From Alnus glutinosa (lineage: Eukaryota > Streptophyta > Magnoliopsida > Fagales > Betulaceae), in NCBI RefSeq assembly GCF_958979055.1, contig NC_084887.1:37736620-37800619 (forward strand): a stretch of 64,000 nucleotides of DNA, read 5' to 3'. Made by a program: the position numbers and the translations under genes. The notes beneath the pieces were generated by a model. It was not told the DNA's origin. It saw only the letters and a program-made list of their open reading frames with translations, and ran no database searches. Below are positions 22,895 to 34,460 of this stretch, piece after piece. The stretch's first letter is position 1. Each line of letters opens with the position of its first letter.

Positions 22895-24161
22895 ATAATA
22901 ATACCTTTAATTAAACTTTATCAAAAAAAAAAAAAAAAAAAAAAAGAAATCTAATTAGAACATATTAAGTGATTATAACAAATCGAAAAGAGTTATTTAT
23001 AGTTTTTGTATGAAATGCGCGCACTTCATTTAAAGAAAAATTTCATTTTATGATTTTTCTACGTGTTCATGACAGCTACGCCAAACTAGGGAAGTGCGCT
23101 CCCTTTACTTGCCCAATTTATGTAACATACCAAAACAGGGCTTTTAGCTTTGACCGGCTTATGCATATATTAAGACTAAAAAATTTTGGGATGCCAAAAC
23201 AGTCCATTTCCGATTAGGATCCAGCAGCTAAAATCCAACTGGTACAAGTGGTGCTCTCCCGATCTCCTGCTAGGAATGTAAATAAGCCGACTTTGGATGA
23301 GTAGTATATGCCTAAATTTGACTCATTTAAATTTATTACGAGCTTAAATTTTTTTATAATGAGCTCGAGTCAAGCTTGAGTAGCTCTCGAACTCTCAATT
23401 TATCACGAGCTTAAGTCGAGTTCAAGCTTATATGACGAGTTTTAAAAATTAAAAATTAAGCTCAACTCGACTTGAAAAAAAGAAATAAAAACTAAAAAAA
23501 AAAAAAAATATTTCATTTTATGAAAAAAATTGAAATTCACATTATATATATATATATATGAAGGATATTTTTGTCATTCAATTAGACATTGACTTTTTTG
23601 GTAATTTAGAAGCAACATTAACACAATTAATAGATATTATTTTCCCTCCCTTTTTCTTTTGATGTATTTTAATTGCTTAGGAAAGAAAAAGTTCAAGTCT
23701 CTAGCTCGGAGTTAATTACACTTCATGTATAGGAAGGAGTCTGGTGGCACTGTTCCACACTTGTTCCAAACACAGATTAATTAGAAATCCACACTGAATA
23801 GTGAATATGAATATGAACAGTGTAAAACAAGCTAGCATACAAAATCATATGTATATATATGAGATTCTTGTGCGTTACTATATATGCACATGGATTTTAG
23901 CTCCGACGCAATAGGATAATAATTTATTGGGGCCTGGCCTGCTTGATTTACTATTCAAAAGGTGGCCCCGCCCCGTCGAATTTTCCTTCAAGGGGCCTGG
24001 GTGAGAATGTTTCATGCTTAATGTTGATTTTTTTTTTTTTTTTGGTAGAACTTTTTTCTCCCTCGTTGACCTTTTTTCTCCTTAGTGCTTTAAGAAACTG
24101 CTAGGCAAAGCATGAATACCTGATAATTAAGGTGGCTTCTCTCAATCCCTTGATCTTTGTT
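22895..24161. other. spacer between the AITR copies
   Basis: No gene. Holds a poly-A run (22923-22944), a GAGCTCGAGTCAAGCTTGAG-type repeat at 23280-23480 related to the 18.7-kb repeat, short (AT)n at 23543-23560, and poly-T at ~24031-24044. The last ~100 bases are probably the 3' UTR of copy 2. Confidence 0.5.
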
Positions 24162-25058
24162 TCAAAGGCCGAGACTGAGCGCAGCTTTGACGTCCAACCT
24201 CCATGCAAATCCTCCGCAGTCCATCCACCACACATCACAAGGCACCACCTTTGACGAAGTACAGTACTTCTGGTTCCGCCACGTGTGCTGCAGTCTCACT
24301 CGAGCCGTAAACGCCGGATACAAGCAGGGCAACAACCTCTCCTTCACCACCAACCTCACTGTACACTCCGGTAACTGTCCTTCATCCTCCTGGCTCACCA
24401 TCCTCTTATACGCTTCGTTAACCCACTGCACCCTGTCGGAACCGTCCGATACGAACCCCGGGCACGTGTCCCTCTCGAGATTCTTAATTTTCTCCTCATC
24501 CGTACATCCTATTCCTCGTACATCCATGCACGTGTCTGTCACGCTCTCCACCGTCACCCATGACTCCACCACCCTCGTCTGAGCCATCACCGCCGTCCGA
24601 TCTGACCCGGCACCGGGGTCAACGTCACCGAACACCCATTTCTTGTCACTCAACCACATTTGTGGGCCCTGATTATGATTATCCTCGATCGCTTTTTTAT
24701 CAGCCGTGTGATCAACCTTAGACCGCGAGTCTCCAGCATCCAGATCTTTCTTTTGAGCTCTCTCAGGCAACAGTTGCAGAGTCAGAACCGTCTTCTCCAA
24801 CTCATCTTTACTTTCTTCCTCAGAATTCATTTTCTCTCTCTTATATCCATTATTATTCTTGCAACCCCTAACGTACTTTCTCTTCGTTCTTGCTTGTGAA
24901 ACAGAAGGCCTGTTCTTGTTCTCCGTCGGCAAACTTGATCCGCTGGTGTCCGGTTTCGGTGCGATCGGTCGGAATCTGGGCATCACTCGGTTAATTAACA
25001 TCTTATCCTGGGACCCACCGCCGAGGCTTGACACGTGCCATCTATCTCCACCGTCCAT
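24162..25058 (-). CDS. AITR: AITR-type ABA-response transcription repressor, copy 2
   Basis: Single-exon gene of 298 aa, tandem paralogue of 20616-21506 in the same orientation, starts ~3.55 kb apart. It keeps RFRPIAPKP (28-36), a basic patch RTKRKYVRGCKN, TVLTLQLLPE, and the C-terminal domain from ESWVTVESVTD through TCPGFVSDGSDRVQWVNEAY to VPCDVWWMDCGGFAWRLD and the ending KAALSLGL. The middle linker (acidic, D/S-rich) is the most diverged part. The frame opens with GTG one codon earlier; the ATG at 25058 is the natural start. The family is the same as copy 1, with the same caveat. Arabidopsis also has a tandem AITR pair (At5g40790/At5g40800, by recall) next to CYC1. Confidence 0.75.
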   Translation of the reverse strand: MDGGDRWHVSSLGGGSQDKMLINRVMPRFRPIAPKPDTSGSSLPTENKNRPSVSQARTKRKYVRGCKNNNGYKREKMNSEEESKDELEKTVLTLQLLPERAQKKDLDAGDSRSKVDHTADKKAIEDNHNQGPQMWLSDKKWVFGDVDPGAGSDRTAVMAQTRVVESWVTVESVTDTCMDVRGIGCTDEEKIKNLERDTCPGFVSDGSDRVQWVNEAYKRMVSQEDEGQLPECTVRLVVKERLLPCLYPAFTARVRLQHTWRNQKYCTSSKVVPCDVWWMDCGGFAWRLDVKAALSLGL

Positions 25059-25179
25059 CACCCTCGTCTACCTCTGTTCCTAACCTTTCTCGCTCTCTCT
25101 CTCTCTCACTCTCTCTCGGAGATGAAATCGATAATGATAGCGGTGACTGGTGAGCACCGGTGGCTGGGTTACCAACCAC

Positions 25180-25330
25180 CACGTGTCTAGGGCAACATTG
25201 AAACAGTATCGTTTCGTGATTGGTTAGTTTCCAATTGCGGTGGGTCCGATTGAAAAGTTGCGTATCTGGGGGGGCAAATATTGGTCTGTGATTAGGTCCC
25301 ACGATTCTAGCCAATCACAGTGGGGAGCGT
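25180..25330 (-). promoter_or_regulatory. conserved proximal promoter of AITR copy 2
   Basis: CACGTGTCTA at 25180 (122 bp upstream of the ATG), TGATTGGTTA at 25217 (159 bp), GCGTATCTGG at 25260 (202 bp) and CCAATCACAG at 25311 (253 bp) occur in the same order and spacing as in copy 1, although the DNA between them has diverged. Confidence 0.7.
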
Positions 25331-25356
25331 GTTCGGCACTTTTGAGAAGGAGAGGA

Positions 25357-25597
25357 CACGTGGGGATTGCCCAGGTTGCACAGCATAATTTTCTTTTCTT
25401 TTTCCAGTTTAAGTGGAAGTCCTTTTGGAAAAGCTTACAGAATGTGAACACGTGTTTTATACATGATTAGCTCGGAACAGTAAATTCGGTTTAAACTGCT
25501 GATTAATATAATTCTCGCAATTGACCTTCGGAGCGTGAGATGCACTTCCTGGTAATTTTTTAACAGGCTAGTTTCATTGGGAGGTGTAGACCACGTG
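25357..25597 (-). promoter_or_regulatory. three further CACGTG boxes upstream of AITR copy 2
   Basis: Palindromic CACGTG at 25357-25362, 25449-25454 and 25592-25597, making four within ~540 bp of the start. Clustered ABRE/G-boxes are what ABA-inducible promoters show; binding itself is inferred. Confidence 0.6.
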
Positions 25598-25751
25598 TTA
25601 TGCGCGAGTGTGCGCTTTGTTCGTAACTGAGTAAGTTTTTTTATTGATAATTCCATTTGAATCTTGTCATGTGACGTGCCACTAAGGTTTTTATTTATTT
25701 TATTTTTTATTTTTATAACTGGTCCAGTCCTGAATTTTATCACAGCTACGA

Positions 25752-25756
<5 letters not shown>

Positions 25757-25809
<53 letters not shown>
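25757..25809. repeat. (AT)n microsatellite
   Basis: About 26 AT units upstream of AITR copy 2. Confidence 0.95.
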
Positions 25810-25814
<5 letters not shown>

Positions 25815-28000
25815 ATATCATATATATTGTGGGGACTTTTTTCTTTGTTGTCGTACACGTGACAAAAATTTGTTAGACAATTCTTTCGTTTTGTTTGATA
25901 GAGATAAAAGGAGAAATGCTATAATTCTATCTAATATTTATGGTTTATGTGATATTTTAACTAATTTTTGAATTAATTATTTTTAAATAATAAAAAATCA
26001 AATGATTGGTTTTGAGTCTCACATCAACATTATTGAATAATTGTACTATAAAAATATAATATCTTGCATTATTACTCAAAGAAAAAAGAGTCAAGCTTCA
26101 AAATTACAGTAATTAAGAAATTTGACTGCCACCGAAACACTATGGCCATCCAAAAAAACTTAAACCTAAAATTCCACAAGGTAAGAAGGCCTACGTGAAC
26201 GCAGTTACCTAATTATAATATTCAATAACAAAGCAATTTCAAGAGTAACAATTGACTTTTCTATAACAACATAGACCACACCTACAATTACATTATCAAT
26301 TGTAAGGGAGCAGGTATAATGTATGCATATGAAATGAATAGAGAAGGAAGTAAGGGAGAGATGATGTGAGTGACTATTTCTGTAGCAATAAACGACATTA
26401 CCTAAAACTAAATATAATCCAACAAGCTTCTAGTAGTTGCCCGTATTGTTACGATTTTTGTGGAGCTCAATTTGGAGCATGAACATTAGATTGAGCTAAG
26501 TTATTATATGATTAGGATTAAGGAGCCTAGCTTTTTGCGTCCTGTCATCCTATGTACCTCTTTGGATCTATATTGTTACGATTTTTGTGGAGTCCAATTT
26601 GGAGAATAAACATTAGATTGAGCTAACTTATTATATAATTAGGTTTTAGGGCCTAGCTTTTTGTGTCCAATCATCTTCAAAGCTTTTGATGTATCGATTA
26701 GGGTATCTAACACATGATTTGGTCATACCCATAGAAAATTGGACTCCTTTCTTTACCAACTATTTTTATTTTTGTGTTTGCTGTTGTTAATACCACATTT
26801 TTATAATTCACAAACCTCTCTCCCACAGTTTGGACCATGCAAATATGATATCATCTAACTCAAGATGATACTCACAAAAAGTCATGTTCCGATGATTAAC
26901 GGTTAAAGTAGGGCTGGATTTGTCCTAATTAAGTAACAAGAAATGAATTAAAGAAAGAAAAGAGAATTAAGGGCAGTGGCCATTTGGTTAGTGGAGAGGG
27001 GACAGCCTCTCGGCTCCATAGAGAACCAAAGCATATAAAAGTGCACCTTTTTTTGGATCAAATTTGATGACAATTACTTTTATGTAAGGTTATCCATAAT
27101 CTGCACCCATCTCACTCTGTTGTTTGATAGGGTGCATGGACCAGCCTCTTGTTGCCTTTGTTATCGGTATTTCATTCCTTTTTAGTGGCGCATAATGTAG
27201 GATCACTATATGGTTGCCTAGATTTGCTGGAGCATCCACATCCAACTATGACATGTTCTTTGTCGATCTCCTATGTTTCTCGTGCCAATCTCATTGGCCC
27301 CTATTAATCTATTATTATAGCAATCACCCCAAGAGAGATGGATAACAACTTTCTTTTGTCTTTTTATCTCTTTTTTCCCTAAAAAAAAAAATGTTAGGCT
27401 TATATTATTTAAAGCATTCTTTTCCGGATAGCTAAATCTCATTTAGTTAACCTGGATGTTAAAATGAGAGCAAAAATAGCTGTATCCAGCTAAGCAATTT
27501 AAAAAAAAAAATGGTAAGTTGCTAGCTTGCTACATCACTATTCACTCACCAAATGTAAAAACAAAGCATTTTTTTAATCTCTAGCATCCTCTCTTATCTC
27601 AATAAAAGAATAAAAAAATTATTGAGAAATAATATGTAAAGTGGAATAGTATAAGTGGATAACTAAAATATAGAGTGAGATGTAGGTACTTTGAAAAAGT
27701 GGGTAGCTAAAATAGATTTTTTTATTTTTTTTTTAGTTAAAATTGAGAGCAAATTTGTTAAGATATGTAAATGTTCTTACAATTTTTTTATAACTTGCTG
27801 ATACATGTCAGCAAATGATAAAAACAACGCCAGCTATTTAAAAAAAAAAAAAAAAAAAATTTACACCCTTCAATTATATACCGATAAGTGTCAACAAGAT
27901 GTAAAAGAGTTGTAAAAGAAATATAAGTGTAGCGTTACTATTTTTCCTAACCCTAGGCAATTGTGCTTCGTATGAATTTAACCTTTGTTGCTAATTATAT
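25810..28000. other. gene-free stretch
   Basis: No gene supported. Contains the tandem repeat listed at 26444-26690 and, at 27780-27950, facing TTACAATTTTTTTATAACTTG and TACATC/TGTAAAAGAGTTGTAA blocks that look like a decayed MITE; ACACCCTTCAATT from it recurs at 28848. The short minus-strand frame at 27218-27442 is not recognised. Confidence 0.4.
26444..26690. repeat. imperfect tandem duplication, period ~127 bp
   Basis: TTGTTACGATTTTTGTGGAG occurs at 26446 and 26573. Each is followed by CAATTTGGAG, AACATTAGATTGAGCTAA, TTATTATAT and CCTAGCTTTTTG. The copies differ by several substitutions and small indels. Confidence 0.8.
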
Positions 28001-28760
28001 AATGCTCCGTTTGTTTCGGCGTAAAATGATTTCTAGAAAACGATTTCGGCATTTTCCGGTGTTTGGTAGGGGCGAAAATAATGGTCAACGAAAATCATTT
28101 TCAGTTTGACCGTAAAAACTTCTTTAATTTTTGGAAAACGATTTACGATTTTTAAAACCGTAAATCGTTTTCCGAAATGAAACTCTTCGTCCTTACACGC
28201 ATGTTTGATATCCGATCATCAGAATTTAACAATTATCGATCGTCGGAATTCAGTCAGCGTCGGAGTCCGACAACATCCAGTCGGCGCCGGAGTCCAAGAA
28301 CATCCGGTCGCCGGAATCCTGCCGGCGCCAAAATCAGGTCACTGGAATTGTACCGGCGCCGGAATCCGGCCACGGGATGACCAAATTCCGGCTGGAATTT
28401 ACCGGTTTCCGGCCAAGCCGGCCGGATCTGGACGGATCCGGCCGGATATGACCGGATCCGGCCGGATTTGGCCAAAATGGCCGGAATCCGGCCGGATATG
28501 ACCGGATCCAGAAGATTCCGGCCGGAATCCGGCCATTTTGGTCGGATCCGGTCAAACTTTTTCGCCGGAATCCGGCGACGACTACCGGATGTTGCCGGAT
28601 TCTGGCGACATTTGCCAAACTCTGATTTTTGCATTTCGTAATTTTTTCGTGCGAACCAAAACACCGAAAAATATTTTCAAGAAAATCATTTTTTCTGAAA
28701 ATAATTTCGCCGAAATCATTTTACGATGGAAATCATTTTACGTCGAAACAAACGGAGCAT
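28001..28760. mobile_element. ~760-bp terminal-inverted-repeat element with CCGG-rich core
   Basis: Ends are inverted copies: ATGCTCCGTTTGTTTCG at the left and CGAAACAAACGGAGCAT at the right, extending through GCGTAAAATGATTT/AAATCATTTTACG. Inside, a self-complementary stretch of AAAACGATTTACG is followed by ~380 bp of CCGGCCGGATCCGG/GGAATCCGGC satellite-like sequence, strikingly GC-rich against the AT-rich surroundings. No transposase frame; the ORFs across the core are composition artefacts. A diverged relative lies at 58096-58630. Target duplication not clear. Confidence 0.75.
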
Positions 28761-29003
28761 AAGAGTAATAATAAACCTACCGCTCTGAATCAATATGGTC
28801 ATTGGAGACTCACTAGCCCCTTAAAAAAAAAAAAAAAAAGAAGTTAACACCCTTCAATTCACAAGCCACGTGTAGGTCTATATTTTTATTTTTATTTTTT
28901 TAATTATTATTATATAAACAGTTCCATTGCCCTTAATTTATTTATTTTTTCGTGCAGTACAAAACCTTCATGAGCTCATATTAAGGAATTAGGACACTAG
29001 TTT

Positions 29004-29476
29004 CGACATTTTTCTATTTTCTGTTCTTCTGGAATTGGTTTGGACAATGGCAAGCCACGTCATCGCTGATCAGATTGGGCCTTTTTTTTTTTTTTTTTTT
29101 GGCTTTTGTGCTATGTAGAAAGCGCAATTGCGTACCTGCTGGCCTATATTAACGGACATAATTGGGCCTTCATTTCCCAAAGAACCCACCCGGAGGCCTT
29201 AAAACAGACCTCGTCAGTTGGAACAAAATCTGAGTAGGTCGACATTTTTCTATTTTCTGTTCTTCTGGAATTGGTTTGGACAATGGCAAGCCACGTCATC
29301 GCTGATCAGATTGGGCCTTTTTTTTTTTTTTTTTTTTGGCTTTTGTGCTATGTAGAAAGCGCAATTGCGTACCTGCTGGCCTATATTAACGGACATAATT
29401 GGGCCTTCATTTCCCAAAGAACCCACCCGGAGGCCTTAAAACAGACCTCGTCAGTTGGAACAAAATCTGAGTAGGT
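29004..29476. repeat. recent tandem duplication, 236/237-bp unit
   Basis: Unit 1 (29004-29239) and unit 2 (29240-29476) appear identical except for one T in a poly-T tract (19 versus 20). The unit runs from CGACATTTTTCTATTTTC to AAATCTGAGTAGG. Almost no divergence means it is either very young or an assembly duplication. Confidence 0.9.
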
Positions 29477-30611
29477 TTTGAAGTCTAGGATAGTCCAAAT
29501 TGCACATAATTTGAACAGCCCTACAACAAGAAGAGAACTGCAAAGCCCACCTGCGCCGAACAGCCTAGAATGGAAAACCCACTCACCCAAAACAAGTTTC
29601 GCAACCCTTCTTTAAGGCTATCCAATCTGCGCGCAATTCGGACAACCAATTTTAAGAAATGGAAAATGCTATACTTTAAGAAATTCCTATCCAGATTCCA
29701 TAAGTCTAGCCCCGGAGGGAAGACAAATTAGGCCGCTTCCACGTTCTCCTCTCAGAGGGTGGATCCTACTGCAAGTCCCTCCCTTCAAGAGAGGAGGATT
29801 ATTAGACAAGCCAAAATTTCCCTTTCCCTGAATCAATGTTGCAAATCACAATCAATGTCTCTAGAAGAGGCAAATAAAAAGGTCCCATACAGTAACTAAG
29901 AACCGTACATCAAACATGTTTCTTGAGTAAGGGAGGCAAAAAAATAAAGCAGCAGCCAAAACCACCATAAAAGTCATGGACAAACAAACACTTGTTTCTC
30001 AGGAAACCCTCGTTAAGTAAAATAAGTAATGATACCACTCAACCTCGGAAGTCTCAATCCGCATGGACAGAAACAGTACCCAGCAGATCTTGTAAATCTA
30101 GGCTTTGCATAAAGATGTATCAATAAACCAGCCCTAACTTTCATGATTCTAAAGCACGTTATTGTATACAGTGTATCACCTTATAAAGTGACCATACATC
30201 ATGCTCGTGAAACACCGATTCATGAAATGAAAACTGGCAGAAGCAAAGCTTGTTTCCAATAGGGCATATTGGCCATTGCCTCTCATTTTTTCAATGTCAC
30301 CGATTGCCATTTGCAAAACGCCAACAAAATGACAATTTTGAACAAATATTGAAGACTAAAGTCCACCCTGAAGAACTTGGAAATAATACAGAAGCTCAGT
30401 AAAAAATAAATCCATAGACAAACATCGGATCATGTATATGGACTTGCTTATTTTCATCTCAAACCCAGAAAAGAACGGTCTTCAGGTTACTCCATTAACA
30501 ATTTACCAATTGGTGCAAATTTGACATGGCAAGAAAAACTAGATCTGATAAATAATTATTGTCGCTTCGACTCACCCCATACGCAAAAGTAGAAAGGGAA
30601 CCAGATGGAAG
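29477..30611. other. intergenic, downstream of CYC1
   Basis: No gene supported. The right half, roughly 30150-30611, is likely to include CYC1 3' UTR. The left part has GCAAGTCCCTCCCTTCAAG-type unique sequence without a frame. Confidence 0.4.
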
Positions 30612-33600
30612 CTAGTTAACAACATCAAGAACCAGCTTGCGAGACTTAAAAATTGACCACTTCAAGCGACGGTAGTAACCAGCCTGAAGTAGTGCTAGTG
30701 ACAGTACGAATATCCATTTAAATCCCATCTGCATTTGAACGTACAAAATGTCATTACAAAAAAGAGACACAGACAATGTCATAAACAAAATGTGGTTTTT
30801 CAATATTCTTCACATGATAGAAACACAAGTTAGAAGCAAATGTACCAGTTTCCTCTCCTCCATTTCGGGCTCCGCAGCCCATGTCAAAAATGACACCACA
30901 TCTTTTCCCATCTGCACCACAGCATCAGAGAAGAGTTTGAGCTTTATTATCAAGAGAACATGTGATAACATGCAGCAAGAAAGCTTCTTATTGTTTCATG
31001 GGGATATTTTAAGAGGTAAACCAACCTGAGCTTCTGTTGCAGGTGTACCATCTTCATACTCAATGGCGCCATCATTAAGCATTTGAGGCATTGCAATCGC
31101 TCCCCCAGGAAAATAAGGATTATAATACAACCCGTCCCGAATCTACAATTCCAATTAAGAATCATGAAGGTAGGGCACAAATCATGAAGTTCTTTAGAAC
31201 CTTTTTTTTTCTTTTTCTTTTTCTTTTTCCTCATGTTGATGTGTTAGTGTTCCTATTTCAAGATATCAAGCTTGTTATTTTCAACTAAGAGTACATATTG
31301 GTCACCTCAACTACCAGTTTTTCATATTTACCATAGGAAAGGTGTTTAATAGATAAGGAATAAGAATTACCGAAACACCAGCAGGGGGATCACGATAACC
31401 AGTTAAGAGGGCAAATACATAGTTCTGACCGTTGTGACGAGCCTGAAAGGAACAAGGGTAAGAAAACTCTGGGATAAATAATATAGATTATACACAATTC
31501 TTAAGCAAAAGACAGGAATTACTTTGGTAACAAGACTTAGATCTGGAGGATAGGCCCCTCCATTAGCAAACCTAGCCGCTTGTTCGTTCGGATATGGCTG
31601 AGGAAAACGATCACTAAGTTTACCGGGGCGTGTAAACATCTCACCCTCATCATTAGGCCCATCAACCACTTCAATCTCGGCTGCCATAGCCTTTACCTCC
31701 TCTTCCGTATATGCAACACCCACCAAATCACGGTATGATATAAGTGACATAGAATGGCAAGATGCACAGACTTGTTGATAAACCTGATGACCACGACGAA
31801 TCCTGCTCAGGCAAAATTGACATCAAAACATCAAGACCAGGAAACTGCATTTAATATGCAAAACCAACATCTTTATGTACCCCACACCAAAAAAAAAAAG
31901 TTCCAAAACATTTTCCAAGGTAATGTTTAGACAATGTGTAATGTTGTTCAAGTTCAAGGCACTACAAAGGCAAGGCTGAAAACAACGCCACCAAGGTCAA
32001 GAGGAATGATCACCGTCTATGAATTACTGAATATAAACCATGGATATGTAGAAGTAATGAAAAAGCAAACAATTTAGATAGAACTTTTATAAGTCATATT
32101 ATACAATTAATAGCGCCATATTGCTAGAGTCCAAAAGAAGAAGAAAAAAAATCATTGGTTCAGTTGGAACTCACGAAGCATGATCATATGAACTGAGAAT
32201 GCCCTGGTGAGGCCAGGGATAATTAGGACAATCTAAGCCATGTTCAGCCTCATCAGCTGAAGCTGCTAATGTTCCAAAACACAAGAGCCCTGAAACCCCT
32301 GCTCCAAGGAGAGCAAGTGCTCTTAGGGACTTCATGCCAGTAGACTCAACATCATATTTCTTTGAGATGAGAGATGACAATAAAGGAGGTGCCTGCAAAT
32401 TGATATAGAGTATTAGTTTATCAAATAAAATGGTAAATTTGACTTCTAGGATGCAAAGTAAGATTTTATAAGCTGGTCACAAAATTCCAAAAATCTACCC
32501 ACACCAGGTTCAGCCATTCTCCACAGTAAGATTTTATTCTAAGAACAATGAATACATCAAAACTAGGACACAAAAATGTGACCATAAAAAATTAAACAAT
32601 AAAAAAATATGCTGGTTTTTTTTTTATAAGAAAACTTTATATATAAGCGTAAGGTGCCCCTAAGTACACTAGAAGTATAGACAGGAACAGCCAAAGCTAA
32701 CCCATAAAAAGAAAAACCCAAACAAACCCATAAGGACCAACCCTAAAACCCGCATGTAGCACCCACGACACCCAGAACCACAAGAAACCCAAAGCCCAAA
32801 AAAGCCCCCCAATATTCATCCAAATCTGCCCAAAAGCACCCAAAACCCAACAGAAATACAAACCCAAAAATACAAAAAGCCCGAATTACATCTGAAAAGC
32901 AAACCCAAAATACAGATGAAACCCCAAATACAAAAGAAAAGTCATAGCTAAAGACAAGAAAAAGAAAAAAATTATAGTCGACGGCGTGTGAAGTCACGCG
33001 CGCAGGCGCGTGGCGCTACTGTCGCCGGCGCAGTGCTAAACCAGTCGGAAAAACTGTCGGACGTCGTGGAATTTGCTGGAAAAGCCGCCGGAGGGGCGCG
33101 TGCACGGCGAAGAGGTCCCCAACACCGTAGATCTAACTCCCAAACTTCAAAAAACTCCCTTGGCCACATGCGCTGAGACGGCGTGTGGCGTCCACCGGTA
33201 GCAGCGCCAACGGCGGGGAATGCCGGACCATGACGGCGAAACCTCCAGTGAAGCATGTGCACTGTTAGGAGGACCCAAATACAATAGATCTACAACCCAA
33301 GATGCAAAAGGACCAAAACCCACGCACGATTGCGCAGGGGCCAACCACGGAAACGGCGTCGACGGAAGAGACCGGAACGAGCTGGAGAAGACCCAGCCAC
33401 CGAGAACTACACCCAAGAAAAAGATAAACCCTAAGAATCCAGAGAGGCATAGGGAAAGAGAAGAAGACGTGAGGAAAGAAGAGAAGAGGAAGGGAGGAGG
33501 GGAAGAGGGGAAGAGACAAAGCTCTTCCCTCCTCCCCTAGAACAGCCACAAAAGGGAGGAGAAAAAAGGGGGGGGGGGGGACAGAGGATTTGGAAAAAGG

Positions 33601-34046
33601 GTGGAGAGTTTCTCTCTCTAAAAAATAGAGAGCACAATTTACTTTACAAACAAAAAAATATGCTGGTATCTAGCTCAAATAGGATAACAAGTAATAAGAT
33701 TACCACCGAAGCTGAAGTAAACAGATGCTGGTAAAATATTTAAAAAAAAAAAAAAAAAACCCTTAAAAGAGAACAATATTGACGTGTCCTAATAAATTTA
33801 TAACATACGACTCTCATGAAGAAGAATACGAAACTGAATATGGTATTCATATAAACCTATATTTTATGAATTTTGTTATCAACACCAATTTGGGTCATTT
33901 AGGCTAATACTTCTGAAGTAACATCAAACTAATATGAGGAGAGAGGATGAGGAGGAAGGAGGGAGCTGCAGGGATGGCAGGAATCTTACCGTTGAGTGAG
34001 ATTCAAGTTTCCTTCTCAGTAACCGGTGGATCACTCGTCCAGCCAT
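30612..34046 (-). CDS. CYC1: cytochrome c1 (complex III haem protein), mitochondrial
   Basis: Carries electrons from the Rieske centre to cytochrome c in the bc1 complex of the inner mitochondrial membrane. Seven coding exons (transcript order): 34046-33990, 32392-32175, 31802-31523, 31442-31371, 31142-31026, 30911-30846 and 30728-30612, 927 nt, 308 aa, the usual plant length. An Arg-rich presequence ([16 protein letters not shown]) is followed by a second, hydrophobic sorting stretch ([15 protein letters not shown]). The haem-binding CASCH is at 104-108. The probable sixth-ligand Met (M227) lies in GGAIAMPQ after [13 protein letters not shown]-terminal anchor helix ([17 protein letters not shown], ~273-289) precedes a basic matrix tail. 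All exon joins keep frame. Intron 1 (33989-32393) is enlarged by a LINE-derived insert. A 5' UTR intron is likely. Confidence 0.96.
32617..33651 (-). mobile_element. ~1-kb LINE-derived, non-autonomous retroposon in CYC1 intron 1
   Basis: Flanked by a perfect 16-bp direct repeat AAAAAAATATGCTGGT (32601-32616 and 33652-33667). The minus strand ends in a poly-A tract (T-run at 32616-32626 on plus) just after TAAAGTTTTCTTATAA, preceded by GTGTACTTAGGGGCACC, the typical 3' end of plant L1 elements. Its 5' part is GC-rich (GCCGCCGG, CGACGCCGTTTCCG words) like an L1 5' UTR. No endonuclease or reverse-transcriptase sequence lies between, so it is an internally deleted copy or a SINE-like passenger moved in trans. 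The ORFs across it are GC artefacts. The intact duplication implies a fairly recent insertion. Confidence 0.8.
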
Positions 34047-34418
34047 TGCAGTAGACGTTTATTTCAATCCACTCACCCTACCAAAAAAAGAAAAAAAAAA
34101 GAAAAAAAAAAAAAGAATAAGAAAAACAGCAAGGAGTTATAAAAGAAAAAGAAACGTAAGCTTCACATATTCGTAAGTACTATCGCCGGACTGGGTAGGA
34201 CAGCAGCAGAAAACAGAGTTAACATGCAAAACAAATAAAATCACAAATCATTCAACACATCTCCTCAGAAGGAGAAACAACAAGAACAAGACCTGTTACA
34301 TAAAGTGTTGCAAGAAAATGATGGTAGAAATAGAAAAGATTTTGATTATTAAGTACCAAGAAAACAGGTCATTGACTTCCTTTGAGTACACATACCAATT
34401 GATTCTAGTTTTAAATAG

Positions 34419-34460
<42 letters not shown>

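Noticed and set aside
28177-28664. Overlapping Arg/Pro-rich frames on both strands
   Set aside because: Products of the CCGG-rich repeat core; low-complexity and open in several frames at once.
32972-33637. GC-rich frames on both strands in the CYC1 intron
   Set aside because: They lie in the LINE-derived insert and match no domain; GC content alone keeps them open.
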